Below are positions 1 to 5,802 of a stretch of 6,046 bases of DNA, piece after piece. The first letter of the stretch is position 1. The number at the start of each line of letters is the position of its first letter. The notes below the pieces were generated by a model. It was given only the letters and a program-made list of their open reading frames with translations, was not told the origin of the DNA and made no database searches. The stretch is from Acidobacteriaceae bacterium. GTDB taxonomy: Bacteria; Acidobacteriota; Terriglobia; Terriglobales; Acidobacteriaceae. A program made the translations under genes and the position numbers. The DNA is taken from NCBI GenBank assembly GCA_003165855.1, contig PMXH01000587.1:13934-19979 (forward strand), written 5' to 3'.

Positions 1-383
1 ATGAACTTGACCGCCGTGCCCATGCCGGCGATGCCCATGATCATGAGCAGGACTCCGCCCATCATCGTGCACATGAAAAGGCCATCGACACCGTGCAGCG
101 TGACGATGCCGGCGATAACCACGACGAAAGCGCCGGTGGGTCCGCCGATTTGGGTCTTCGAGCCACCCAGCAAGGAAATCAGAAAACCAGTGACGATGGC
201 GCAATAGATACCGGCCTGGGGTGTAAGTCCGGAGGCGATGGCAAAGGCCATGGCCAGAGGCAATGCGACCAAGCCCACGGTAATGCCGGCAACCAGATCG
301 CGGAGAAATTTGCTGGCGTTGTAGTCCCGCAGGCAGAGGACAGACTTCGGGAGCCAACGCTCATCAAGGAAAACACGCGCCAT
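1..383 (-). CDS. SulP-family (SLC26-like) inorganic anion transporter, N-terminal part; truncated by window edge
   Basis: An inner-membrane secondary transporter of the SulP/SLC26 family. Members move sulfate, bicarbonate or other anions, and the substrate cannot be told from this fragment. Reading the minus strand from ATG at 383-381 gives 127 open codons (plus 2 nt) with no stop before the edge. A short cytoplasmic lead (residues 1-27) is followed by the family signature: [20 protein letters not shown] at 29-48, GLTPQAGIY at 52-60, and [14 protein letters not shown] at 73-86, whose GPTGA block is part of the SulP anion-site region. Further hydrophobic helices follow at 86-97 and 102-122. 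Full-length family members have about 500-700 residues, usually with a C-terminal STAS domain, so most of the gene lies left of base 1. It is divergent from cstA. No Shine-Dalgarno precedes the ATG, but CATAAT lies 6 nt upstream. No other in-frame start lies close upstream. Family call is confident. Confidence 0.93.
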   Translation of the reverse strand, partial: MARVFLDERWLPKSVLCLRDYNASKFLRDLVAGITVGLVALPLAMAFAIASGLTPQAGIYCAIVTGFLISLLGGSKTQIGGPTGAFVVVIAGIVTLHGVDGLFMCTMMGGVLLMIMGIAGMGTAVKF

Positions 384-389
384 TGTTTT

Positions 390-395
390 ATTATG
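390..395 (-). promoter_or_regulatory. Candidate -10 element of the SulP gene
   Basis: On the minus strand the hexamer CATAAT (5 of 6 to TATAAT) ends 6 nt before the ATG. If used, transcription would start at or next to the ATG, giving a leaderless mRNA. That fits the absence of any GGAGG-like site. I see no convincing -35 box 17 nt upstream (the sequence there is GTTTCT). This is inference from spacing only. Confidence 0.35.
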
Positions 396-470
396 CCGCA
401 ACGGTGAGCAAAAGAAACGGAAGAACTGGCAGTGGTGCAGTTTGGCCCGCAACGGCGGTGTGCTTACGGG

Positions 471-540
471 AGATCCCCTTCGACTTCGCTCAGGGCAGGC
501 TCTCGTCCCGCTGGAGAAAACGCGGGCCTTCGGAATGACG
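471..540. repeat. Intergenic dispersed-type repeat (CTTCGACTTCGCTCAGG family)
   Basis: The stretch contains CCTTCGACTTCGCTCAGGG and CTTCGGAATGACG, separated by a small hairpin (CCCGC at 507-511 pairing with GCGGG at 522-526, 10-nt loop). The CTTCGACTTCGCTCAGG...GGAATGACG wording is one I recognise from short repeats scattered between genes in many environmental bacterial genomes. When translated by mistake these give the recurrent peptide [10 protein letters not shown], which is exactly what appears here in the false upstream extension of cstA. Only one copy is in the window, so the repeat status rests on memory. Confidence 0.5.
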
Positions 541-563
541 CCGGAAAGATGGAACCGCGGCGT

Positions 564-592
564 TTGCGCTGCGGCGCAAGTTTCGGCACAAT
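564..592 (+). promoter_or_regulatory. Candidate promoter of cstA
   Basis: TTGCGC (564-569) and CACAAT (587-592) are separated by 17 nt, a weak sigma-70-type pair (3/6 and 4/6 matches). The predicted start site at about 599 would leave a leader of only about 5 nt before the ATG at 604. The low number of matches makes this tentative. Confidence 0.3.
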
Positions 593-603
593 GCTCCACT
601 GGC

Positions 604-2658
604 ATGAATAAGACTCTGGCAATTCTGGGATGGGGAACGGTAGCGGTGCTCGGCGCCGTGGCAGTGGGCGCGGTGGCGGTGCGTCGGGGAGAACCTATCA
701 ACGCGCTGTGGCTGGTGGTCGCGGCGACTTGCTGTTACGCACTGGGGTACCGCTTTTACAGCAAGTTCATCGCGACGAGGATCCTCGCTCTGGATGGCCT
801 GCGGGCGACTCCGGCGGAGCGACTGGAGAACGGGCGCGATTTTCTGGTGACGAATAAGTGGGTGGTGTTTGGACATCACTTTGCGGCGATCGCGGGGCCG
901 GGTCCGCTGGTGGGGCCGGTGCTGGCGGCGCAATTCGGATATCTTCCGGGGACGATGTGGGTGCTCGCGGGGGCAGTGTTTGCGGGATGCGTGCAGGATT
1001 TCGTGATTCTGCTGTTCTCGGTGCGGCGCGACGGCAAATCGCTGACGGAGATGGCTAAGGACGAGATCGGGCGCGTGGGGGGATTTGTCGCCTACGTGGC
1101 GGTGATTGCGATTTTAATTATCCTGCTGGGTGTGGCGGCGCTGATCGTGGTGAATGCACTGAAGGCGAGTCCGTGGGGCACGTTCACTATTGCGATGACG
1201 ATGCCGATCGCGCTGCTGATGGGGGTTTACCTGCGGAGGATTCGTCCGGGGAAGGTGCTGGAAGTGTCGGGGCTGGGATTTGTTCTGGTGCTGGCGGCGA
1301 TTTGGGGCGGGCAGTACGTATCGCAGAATGCGGCGCTGGCGCGGATGTTTACGTTCAGCGCGCCGACGTTGGCGATTCTGATCATGATTTACGGGTTTGC
1401 CGCGTCAGCCTTGCCGGTGTGGCTGCTGCTGGCGCCCCGCGATTATCTGAGTACGTTCGTGAAGCTGGGGACGATCGCGCTTTTGGGAGTGGGGATTGTG
1501 GCGCTGCATCCCACGCTGCACATGCCGGCACTGACGCGGTTTGTCGACGGGACGGGGCCGGTGTTTGCAGGGAAGATATTTCCCTTTGCTTTTATCACCA
1601 TTGCTTGCGGAGCGATCAGCGGATTTCACGCGCTGATTTCGAGTGGGACCACTCCGAAGCTGATTGCGCGGGAGACCGAAACACGCATGGTGGGCTACGG
1701 CGCGATGATGTGCGAGTCGGCAGTGGCGGTGATGGCGATCATCGCGGCGTGCGTGATGCAGCCGGGAATTTATTTCGCGATCAACAGTCCGGCGGCCATT
1801 GTTGGGCAGGCGCCTGCGACGGCGGCGGCAACGATTTCCAGTTGGGGATTTCCGGTAACCGCAGCCGACATGCAGGCGCTGGCACACGCGGTGGGAGAGC
1901 AAACGCTTTACAACCGGACCGGGGGAGCGCCCGCGTTTGCGGTGGGGATGGCGCACATTTTTTCGCACAGTTTGGGCGGGGAGACGTTGATGGCGTTGTG
2001 GTACCACTTTGCGATCATGTTTGAGGCGTTGTTTATCCTGACGATTCTCGATGCGGGCACGCGGGTGGCGCGCTTCATGGTGCAGGATGCGCTGGGGCAT
2101 GTGTATGAGCCACTGGGGCGGACCAGTTGGTATCCGTCGATTCTGGCGACCAGTGGGCTGATCGTGGCGGCTTGGGGATATTTTCTATGGCAGGGAGTGA
2201 AGGATCCGCTGGGCGGGATTAATTCGCTGTGGCCGCTGTTTGGCATTGCGAATCAACTACTGGCGACGGTGGCGTTGTGCGTGGCGACGACGATCATTAT
2301 TAAGACAGATCGGATCAAGCATCGGGCGAAGTATGCGGCGGTGACGCTGGTGCCGCTGGCATGGCTGGTGGCGGTGACGTTTACGGCGTCGTGGCACAAG
2401 ATGTTCGATCCGAATCCACGAGTAGGATTTCTCGCGCAGGCGCGGGCGCTGTCGGCAGGTCCGGCGACGGGGGTGACGGGACGGCTGATCTTCAACAACC
2501 GGCTGGATGCCGCGGTCACGGGAATACTGGTGGTGATGGTGACGCTGGTGCTGGTGGAATCTCTGCGGCAGTGGTGGGGAATTTTGAGCGGAGCGAGAGA
2601 AGCGCGGGTGAAGGAATCGCCGTTTGTAAGGACGCGGCTGGTGGAGGAGCAGGGATGA
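604..2658 (+). CDS. cstA: CstA-family carbon starvation protein, pyruvate/peptide transporter
   Basis: A polytopic inner-membrane transporter of 684 residues (E. coli CstA has about 701). E. coli CstA and its paralogue BtsT are proton-coupled pyruvate transporters, and CstA is also linked to peptide uptake during starvation. Family blocks visible here: [20 protein letters not shown] (87-106) followed by [28 protein letters not shown] (335-352); [20 protein letters not shown] (466-485); [13 protein letters not shown] (542-554). The N-terminal CstA domain spans roughly 30-400 and the C-terminal five-helix part (CstA_5TM type) roughly 450-600. Hydrophobic helices recur throughout. I start at ATG 604: the frame stays open upstream to TTG 442, but those 54 codons are soluble, run through a repeat, and lack CstA character, while residue 1 onward begins with a hydrophobic helix. 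No Shine-Dalgarno is visible. The stop overlaps the ybdD start (ATGA), so the two are coupled. Confidence 0.95.
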   Translation: MNKTLAILGWGTVAVLGAVAVGAVAVRRGEPINALWLVVAATCCYALGYRFYSKFIATRILALDGLRATPAERLENGRDFLVTNKWVVFGHHFAAIAGPGPLVGPVLAAQFGYLPGTMWVLAGAVFAGCVQDFVILLFSVRRDGKSLTEMAKDEIGRVGGFVAYVAVIAILIILLGVAALIVVNALKASPWGTFTIAMTMPIALLMGVYLRRIRPGKVLEVSGLGFVLVLAAIWGGQYVSQNAALARMFTFSAPTLAILIMIYGFAASALPVWLLLAPRDYLSTFVKLGTIALLGVGIVALHPTLHMPALTRFVDGTGPVFAGKIFPFAFITIACGAISGFHALISSGTTPKLIARETETRMVGYGAMMCESAVAVMAIIAACVMQPGIYFAINSPAAIVGQAPATAAATISSWGFPVTAADMQALAHAVGEQTLYNRTGGAPAFAVGMAHIFSHSLGGETLMALWYHFAIMFEALFILTILDAGTRVARFMVQDALGHVYEPLGRTSWYPSILATSGLIVAAWGYFLWQGVKDPLGGINSLWPLFGIANQLLATVALCVATTIIIKTDRIKHRAKYAAVTLVPLAWLVAVTFTASWHKMFDPNPRVGFLAQARALSAGPATGVTGRLIFNNRLDAAVTGILVVMVTLVLVESLRQWWGILSGAREARVKESPFVRTRLVEEQG
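2643..2649 (+). promoter_or_regulatory. Shine-Dalgarno site for ybdD inside the cstA end
   Basis: GGAGGAG sits 5 nt (CAGGG) before the ATG at 2655, within the last codons of cstA. It is a near-ideal ribosome site. It fixes the start of the small gene and contrasts with the lack of such a site before cstA and ruvC. Confidence 0.8.
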
Positions 2659-2843
2659 AGCGGGTGCGCGAGGGAACCCGTGTTTTCGCGGCGACTTTGT
2701 TCGCGACGCTGCGGGAGATTTTTGATGAAGCGGCTTATGCGCGGTTTCTGAGTCGGGCTGGGACCGTGTCGTCGAGGGCAGAGTACGCGGCGTTCCGGCG
2801 GGAGTTCGAGGATGCGAAAGTGCGGCGGCCGAAGTGCTGTTAG
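2655..2843 (+). CDS. ybdD: YbdD/YjiX-family small protein (DUF466), CstA partner
   Basis: A 62-residue soluble protein of the YbdD/YjiX family. In enterobacteria ybdD follows cstA and yjiX follows btsT, and the small protein is needed for or supports pyruvate uptake by its transporter. The length matches (E. coli YbdD about 65 residues). The layout also matches: an N-terminal amphipathic helix (residues 8-24, [17 protein letters not shown]), a Y..FL segment (28-32), a [12 protein letters not shown] block (44-55) corresponding to the YEEFFRERQDAR block of the E. coli protein, and the terminal CC pair (61-62) shared with YbdD and YjiX. It overlaps cstA by 4 nt (ATGA) and has a strong GGAGGAG site at 2643. 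The same frame is open further upstream inside cstA, but that part is an out-of-frame shadow. The call rests on position plus these similarities. Confidence 0.88.
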   Translation: MKRVREGTRVFAATLFATLREIFDEAAYARFLSRAGTVSSRAEYAAFRREFEDAKVRRPKCC

Positions 2844-2857
2844 GCGATTCTATCGTC

Positions 2858-2904
2858 CCCAAGCGCCTCGCTGCGCTGGGCGGGACAGCCGAGGGGGCTG
2901 TCCC
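2858..2904. repeat. Two tandem hairpins between ybdD and ruvC, probable dispersed intergenic repeat
   Basis: The first hairpin pairs CCCA(A)GCGC (2858-2866) with GCGCTGGG (2873-2880), with one bulged A. The second is a perfect 9-bp stem, GGGACAGCC (2882-2890) with GGCTGTCCC (2896-2904), and a 5-nt loop. The CTGTCCCCACAC end at 2898 recurs 51 nt on as CTGTCCCCTCAC (2949-2960, 11 of 12 bases the same). No T-run follows, so this is not a standard intrinsic terminator. It could still block read-through or stabilise the cstA-ybdD mRNA 3' end. The GGGACAGCC...GGCTGTCCCCACA wording resembles an intergenic repeat I associate with acidobacterial genomes (memory, unverified). Confidence 0.6.
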
Positions 2905-3008
2905 CACACGGACCTTTGACGGCCGAGTTGTCCCACCGACGGTAGGAACTGTCCCCTCACACCGATCATGACACCAGTTCAGCTCTAGGTTCTGCGCGGG
3001 TTCCGCGC

Positions 3009-3014
3009 TACACT
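3009..3014 (+). promoter_or_regulatory. Candidate -10 element of ruvC
   Basis: TACACT (4 of 6 to TATAAT) ends 8 nt before the ruvC ATG, in the context CGCTACACTGCACTCACATG. No Shine-Dalgarno is present, so initiation on a leaderless or nearly leaderless mRNA is plausible. The region 17 nt upstream (TAGGTT) is a poor -35 box. Confidence 0.35.
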
Positions 3015-3022
3015 GCACTCAC

Positions 3023-3526
3023 ATGCGAGTTCTGGGCATTGATTGTGGCGGGGAGTACACCGGGTACGGGGTGGTGGAGATGCACTCCGGGGGACGGTTG
3101 GTGTGCCTGACGTGCGGGGCGATCAAGCTTTCGCCGCGGGAAACGCTGGCGCGGCGGCTGTCGAGGATTTACGACGGATTGGGAGCGCTCATTGTGGAGC
3201 ATCGTCCGGATGAAGTGGCGATTGAAGGAATTTTCTACGCGCTGAATGTGAAGTCGGCGCTGAAACTGGGGCAGGTGCGGGGAGTGGCGATGCTGGCGGC
3301 GGCCGCGGCTGGGCTGGAGGTTGCGGAATATTCGCCGCTGACGATCAAGTCGTCGGTGGTGGGATATGGGCGGGCGGAGAAGCAGCAGGTGCAGCACATG
3401 GTGACGCGCCTGCTGGGACTGGCGGCGGCTCCGGAGCCGATGGACGCGTCGGACGCACTGGCTATCGCCATCTGCCATCTGCACACGGCTGGAACGCTGG
3501 AAAGGCAGAGGGTCGCGGCGCGGTGA
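3023..3526 (+). CDS. ruvC: Crossover junction endodeoxyribonuclease RuvC (Holliday junction resolvase)
   Basis: RuvC cuts Holliday junctions symmetrically, as a dimer loaded by RuvAB, at the end of homologous recombination and fork repair in the cytoplasm. The 167-residue length fits (E. coli 173). The RNase H-like fold is recognisable from its four acidic metal ligands: D7 (MRVLGID), E68 (VAIEGIF), D141 and D144 (DASDALAIAICH). Other family blocks are TGYGVVE (13-19), NVKSALKLGQVRG (75-87) and GYGRAEKQQV (114-123), the last being the conserved GxGRAxKxQV element. Where most RuvCs have a Pro after the first Asp (GIDPG), this one has Cys8 (GIDCG). No ruvA or ruvB is in the window. The downstream exported-protein gene overlaps the stop by 4 nt (GTGA). 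The ATG at 3023 is required to keep the MRVLGID start. Confidence 0.97.
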   Translation: MRVLGIDCGGEYTGYGVVEMHSGGRLVCLTCGAIKLSPRETLARRLSRIYDGLGALIVEHRPDEVAIEGIFYALNVKSALKLGQVRGVAMLAAAAAGLEVAEYSPLTIKSSVVGYGRAEKQQVQHMVTRLLGLAAAPEPMDASDALAIAICHLHTAGTLERQRVAAR

Positions 3527-4272
3527 GGATGCGAGCTTCCTTGATGCTGACTTTCCTGATGCGGGCTTTCTTGATGCAGGTCAGGCTGCGCTGGCGGGCG
3601 GTTGGGATGGCAGCGCTGGCGCTGGCGGGAATGTCAGCGCTGTTGATGGCACAGCAGGCGGTGAGCGACGGGGTGGCTTCGACGGCCGTGGTCACCTTTA
3701 GCCTGGACTTTCCGGAGTCAAATCCTGAGCACTACTCCATCGCGGTCGACGGGAACGGTCGCGCGAGCTATGAGAGTACGGTGAAGGTCGCGGAGGATTC
3801 CGAGGCGGAAACGTACCGGTTGGAATTCGACGTATCGGCGGGAAATCGTGAGCGGGTCTTCGAGTGGACGAAAGAGGCGAAGTATTTTGCCGGCAAGATT
3901 GAGTCGGGCCGCAAACTGGCTTTTACGGGGGCGAAGATCCTGAGCTACCAGGATGGACAGCGGTCGAACACGGCCCGGTACGGCTACTCGAATCTGGAGC
4001 CGGTGCGGCAGTTGACGGCTCTATTCCAGAACATGGCAGAGACGCTGGAGTACGGACGCAGGCTGGCTTATTACCATCGCTATCAGAAGCTGGCGCTCGA
4101 CGAAGAGTTGAAGCGCATGGAGGCGCAGGCGAGGAATAACGAACTCAGTGAGATCCAAGGGGTGAAGCCGGTATTGCAGCAGATTGTTGAGGATGCTTCG
4201 GTGATGAATGTGGTGCGGGCGCGGGCGAAGGAGTTGATCCAGATGGGGAGTAGCGCAGGAGCGGGGCGGTGA
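3523..4272 (+). CDS. Exported protein of unknown function, coupled to ruvC
   Basis: I do not recognise the family. Up to 249 residues: a Met-rich start, then arginines and a hydrophobic helix (about 26-43, AVGMAALALAGMSALLMA) that looks like a signal peptide or anchor. A soluble, probably beta-rich part follows (55-140, with FSLDFPESNPEHYSIAVDG and TYRLEFDVSAGNRERVFEW). The C-terminal third (160-240) is charged and probably helical (YYHRYQKLALDEELKRMEAQ, then a helix ending in RAKELIQM). The product is therefore expected in the envelope or periplasm, unlike its cytoplasmic neighbour RuvC. The start is uncertain. GTG 3523 gives a GTGA overlap with the ruvC stop. ATG 3529, or ATGs at 3544, 3559 and 3574 created by a 15-nt repeat, are alternatives, and ATG 3574 would leave a more ordinary signal peptide. 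No clear Shine-Dalgarno supports any of them. Codon use and GC look like the neighbours, so it is probably a real resident gene. Confidence 0.8.
   Translation: MRMRASLMLTFLMRAFLMQVRLRWRAVGMAALALAGMSALLMAQQAVSDGVASTAVVTFSLDFPESNPEHYSIAVDGNGRASYESTVKVAEDSEAETYRLEFDVSAGNRERVFEWTKEAKYFAGKIESGRKLAFTGAKILSYQDGQRSNTARYGYSNLEPVRQLTALFQNMAETLEYGRRLAYYHRYQKLALDEELKRMEAQARNNELSEIQGVKPVLQQIVEDASVMNVVRARAKELIQMGSSAGAGR
3536..3580 (+). repeat. Three tandem 15-nt units in the 5' end of the ruvC-coupled gene
   Basis: CTTCCTTGATGCTGA, CTTTCCTGATGCGGG and CTTTCTTGATGCAGG follow each other without gaps. They encode degenerate pentapeptides that share LM (SLMLT, FLMRA, FLMQV in frame). Each unit supplies one in-frame ATG. 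The units differ at 4-5 positions, so the expansion is not recent. Confidence 0.75.
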
Positions 4273-4306
4273 CTATTGGGCTGGCGCCGCAAGAGGAAGG
4301 CTTAAA

Positions 4307-4334
4307 CACGGAGGGCACAGGGGAACACAGGGGA
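4307..4334. repeat. Short degenerate CACAGGGGA tandem repeat, possible dispersed intergenic element
   Basis: CACGGAGGG, CACAGGGGAA and CACAGGGGA lie head to tail just after TTAAA. The wording resembles the ACCACAGAGGACACAGAGG-type sequences I have seen scattered between genes in acidobacterial and related genomes. Only this copy is in the window, so wider repetition is inferred from memory. The rest of the 178-bp gap before the FecR gene shows no gene and no terminator hairpin that I can support. Confidence 0.45.
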
Positions 4335-4417
4335 CTGGGAAAGTCCGCAGAAACGGGATGAGAATTAAGACGCTCCAGTGACCGGATTTTGATGACACTG
4401 TTGGATCTAGGCCGTGT

Positions 4418-4445
4418 TCTAATAGCCGGGAAAGTACGTTGGAGG
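4418..4445 (+). promoter_or_regulatory. Candidate -10 box and Shine-Dalgarno of the FecR-domain gene
   Basis: GGAGG (4441-4445) lies 5 nt before ATG 4451 and decides that start over the in-frame TTG at 4439, which overlaps the site. TCTAAT (4418-4423, 4 of 6 to TATAAT) is a possible -10 box giving a leader of about 20 nt. No good -35 box lies at the right distance: TTGGAT at 4401 is only 11 nt away. The Shine-Dalgarno is solid and the promoter is weak. Confidence 0.55.
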
Positions 4446-4450
4446 CTGCT

Positions 4451-5752
4451 ATGTACAAGCCACGATTTTACGCGATGGTAATGACGGCCTTGGCCTGCGC
4501 GCTATTGGCGCTGCCGGCCGCGGCTGAATCGCAGGCCCGCATCGTTCGCTTGAGCGACGTGCAGGGCAGGGTGCAGATCGACAAGAATTCGGGATTGGGC
4601 TTCGAGAACGCGTTCACCAATCTTCCCATCACGCAGGGAACTCAACTGCGGACGGGGGAGAACGGGCGTGCCGAGATTGAGTTCGAGGACGGGAGCACGC
4701 TGGGGGTCACGCCCAACACAACGGTCGAGTTCAGCAGGCTGGGATTGAGCGAGGCGGGCAAGCGCGTTTCCACGGTGGATCTGGTGGAAGGGCGGGCATA
4801 CGTGAACTGGCTGGGGAAGAGCGGCGACGAATTTACGCTGAATTTTTCCCGCGAGAACGTGGAACTGAGCCAGGCTGCGCACTTCCGGGTGGCAAGTTCT
4901 TCGACCCAGGCGGAGATCGCCAGTTTCAAGAATGAGTTGGAAGTGGTCGGTCCATCGGGCACGGTGAAGGTGGACAAGAAGAAAATGGTCAGCTTCGACG
5001 TGGACGACAATGATAAGTCGGCCGTGGCGAAGAATTTTGAAGCCGATCCTTACGACGAGTGGGACAAGCTGTCGATCGAGTATCACGATCAGTATGCGAA
5101 GAATAATTCCACTCCGTACGGGTACGGATACAGCGATCTCAGCTATTACGGTGGGTATACCAACTTTCCTGGGTACGGGATGTTATGGCAGCCCTACTTT
5201 ACGGGGGTTGGTTGGAATCCGTTTATGGACGGGGCGTGGTCATGGTATCCGGGGATGGGATACATGTGGGCCTCGGCGTATCCCTGGGGCTGGATGCCTT
5301 ATTACTATGGGAACTGGGTGTATGCGTCGGGATTGGGCTGGGGATGGCAGCCTGGCGGATGGAACACGTGGCACGGCGGGCTGCATTATGTGGGGGCGGC
5401 AAGCTTTCAAGCTCCGGTCGCGCCTCAGGGCACGGTGACTACAGTGGTTGTGGGGAAGGGTGGGCCGGCGTTTACGAATACTCTTCCGACGAGTTTTGTG
5501 GTGAACCGCGGGTCGGCGGGCTTGGGAATTTCAAGAGGATCGGTGAGCAACCTGCACTACTTGAACTCGCAAGTGGCAAAGACGGGCTGGGTGCACGTGG
5601 AAGCGGCACCGCAGTTTTCGGCGAGTTCGGCGCGCGGAGGCGAATTCGGCCGCAGCGGGGAGAATACGGCCATGAGCGCTGGCGGCGTGGGTCATACGGG
5701 CGCAACGGCATCGGGACATTCGTCGGGCGGAACTGGCGGTGGACACAGGTAA
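4451..5752 (+). CDS. Exported FecR-domain protein with aromatic/Gly-rich (DUF6600-like) region
   Basis: A 433-residue secreted or periplasmic protein. A Sec signal peptide occupies about 1-25 (hydrophobic core, then LPAAA before ESQA). Residues about 27-150 form a FecR-type beta domain: VQGRVQI, then GTQLRTGENGRAEIEFEDGS (64-83), TLGVTPNTTVEF, and a strand-rich stretch to FRVASSS. Classical FecR proteins sense signals for an anti-sigma/sigma pair, but many stand-alone FecR domains are structural or surface proteins. Residues about 222-310 are extremely rich in Tyr, Trp, Gly and Pro, with repeats such as WNPFMDGAWSWYPGMGYMW, YPWGWMPYYYGNWVY and GWGWQPGGW. This fits the DUF6600 pattern often found after FecR domains. 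The tail (390-433) is Gly/Ser/Ala-rich and probably disordered. No transmembrane helix follows the signal peptide, and no sigma factor or TonB receptor is adjacent, so a signalling role is not supported here. The gene ends in an intrinsic terminator. Confidence 0.85.
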   Translation: MYKPRFYAMVMTALACALLALPAAAESQARIVRLSDVQGRVQIDKNSGLGFENAFTNLPITQGTQLRTGENGRAEIEFEDGSTLGVTPNTTVEFSRLGLSEAGKRVSTVDLVEGRAYVNWLGKSGDEFTLNFSRENVELSQAAHFRVASSSTQAEIASFKNELEVVGPSGTVKVDKKKMVSFDVDDNDKSAVAKNFEADPYDEWDKLSIEYHDQYAKNNSTPYGYGYSDLSYYGGYTNFPGYGMLWQPYFTGVGWNPFMDGAWSWYPGMGYMWASAYPWGWMPYYYGNWVYASGLGWGWQPGGWNTWHGGLHYVGAASFQAPVAPQGTVTTVVVGKGGPAFTNTLPTSFVVNRGSAGLGISRGSVSNLHYLNSQVAKTGWVHVEAAPQFSASSARGGEFGRSGENTAMSAGGVGHTGATASGHSSGGTGGGHR

Positions 5753-5773
5753 GTAATTACTGATAACAGTTCT

Positions 5774-5801
5774 AAGGAGCGGCCCAAAGGCCGCCCTTTT
5801 T
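5774..5801 (+). terminator. Intrinsic terminator of the FecR-domain gene
   Basis: A perfect 6-bp GC stem, GCGGCC (5779-5784) with GGCCGC (5789-5794), closes a CAAA loop. It can be extended past one A-C mismatch by AAGG pairing with CTTT, and is followed by TTTTT (5797-5801). It begins 21 nt after the stop codon. The T-run is directly followed by the group II intron start, so the terminator is also the likely landing site of that element. Confidence 0.9.
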
Positions 5802-5802
5802 C

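Noticed and set aside
1..407. Plus-strand open frames at 1-207 and 93-407
   Set aside because: They lie opposite the clear SulP coding frame on the minus strand and show low-complexity, non-protein-like composition.
442..603. 54-codon in-frame extension of cstA starting at TTG 442
   Set aside because: It is soluble, translates through a repeat ([10 protein letters not shown]), has no Shine-Dalgarno, and the CstA-like protein begins naturally at ATG 604.
1173..2024. Plus-strand 283-codon open frame inside cstA in another frame
   Set aside because: Gly/Ala/Arg/Asp-rich shadow without start signals or recognisable domain; it overlaps strongly conserved CstA motifs.
1405..2100. Long minus-strand open frame (231 codons) inside cstA
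   Set aside because: Arg/His-rich translation typical of the antisense of GC-rich coding DNA. The plus-strand CstA frame fully explains the region.
2257..3018. Minus-strand 253-codon open frame over the cstA end, ybdD and the gap
   Set aside because: Composition (Arg, His, Pro, Ser) is that of a shadow, and it runs across hairpins and two well-supported genes.
4401..4423. TTGGAT/TCTAAT as a full sigma-70 promoter for the FecR gene
   Set aside because: The spacer is only 11 nt, too short for a normal -35/-10 pair; only the -10 candidate is kept.
5185..5763. Plus-strand 192-codon open frame overlapping the FecR-domain gene
   Set aside because: The alternative frame lies within the aromatic-rich coding region. 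It has no ribosome site, and the FecR frame has signal peptide, domain and terminator support.
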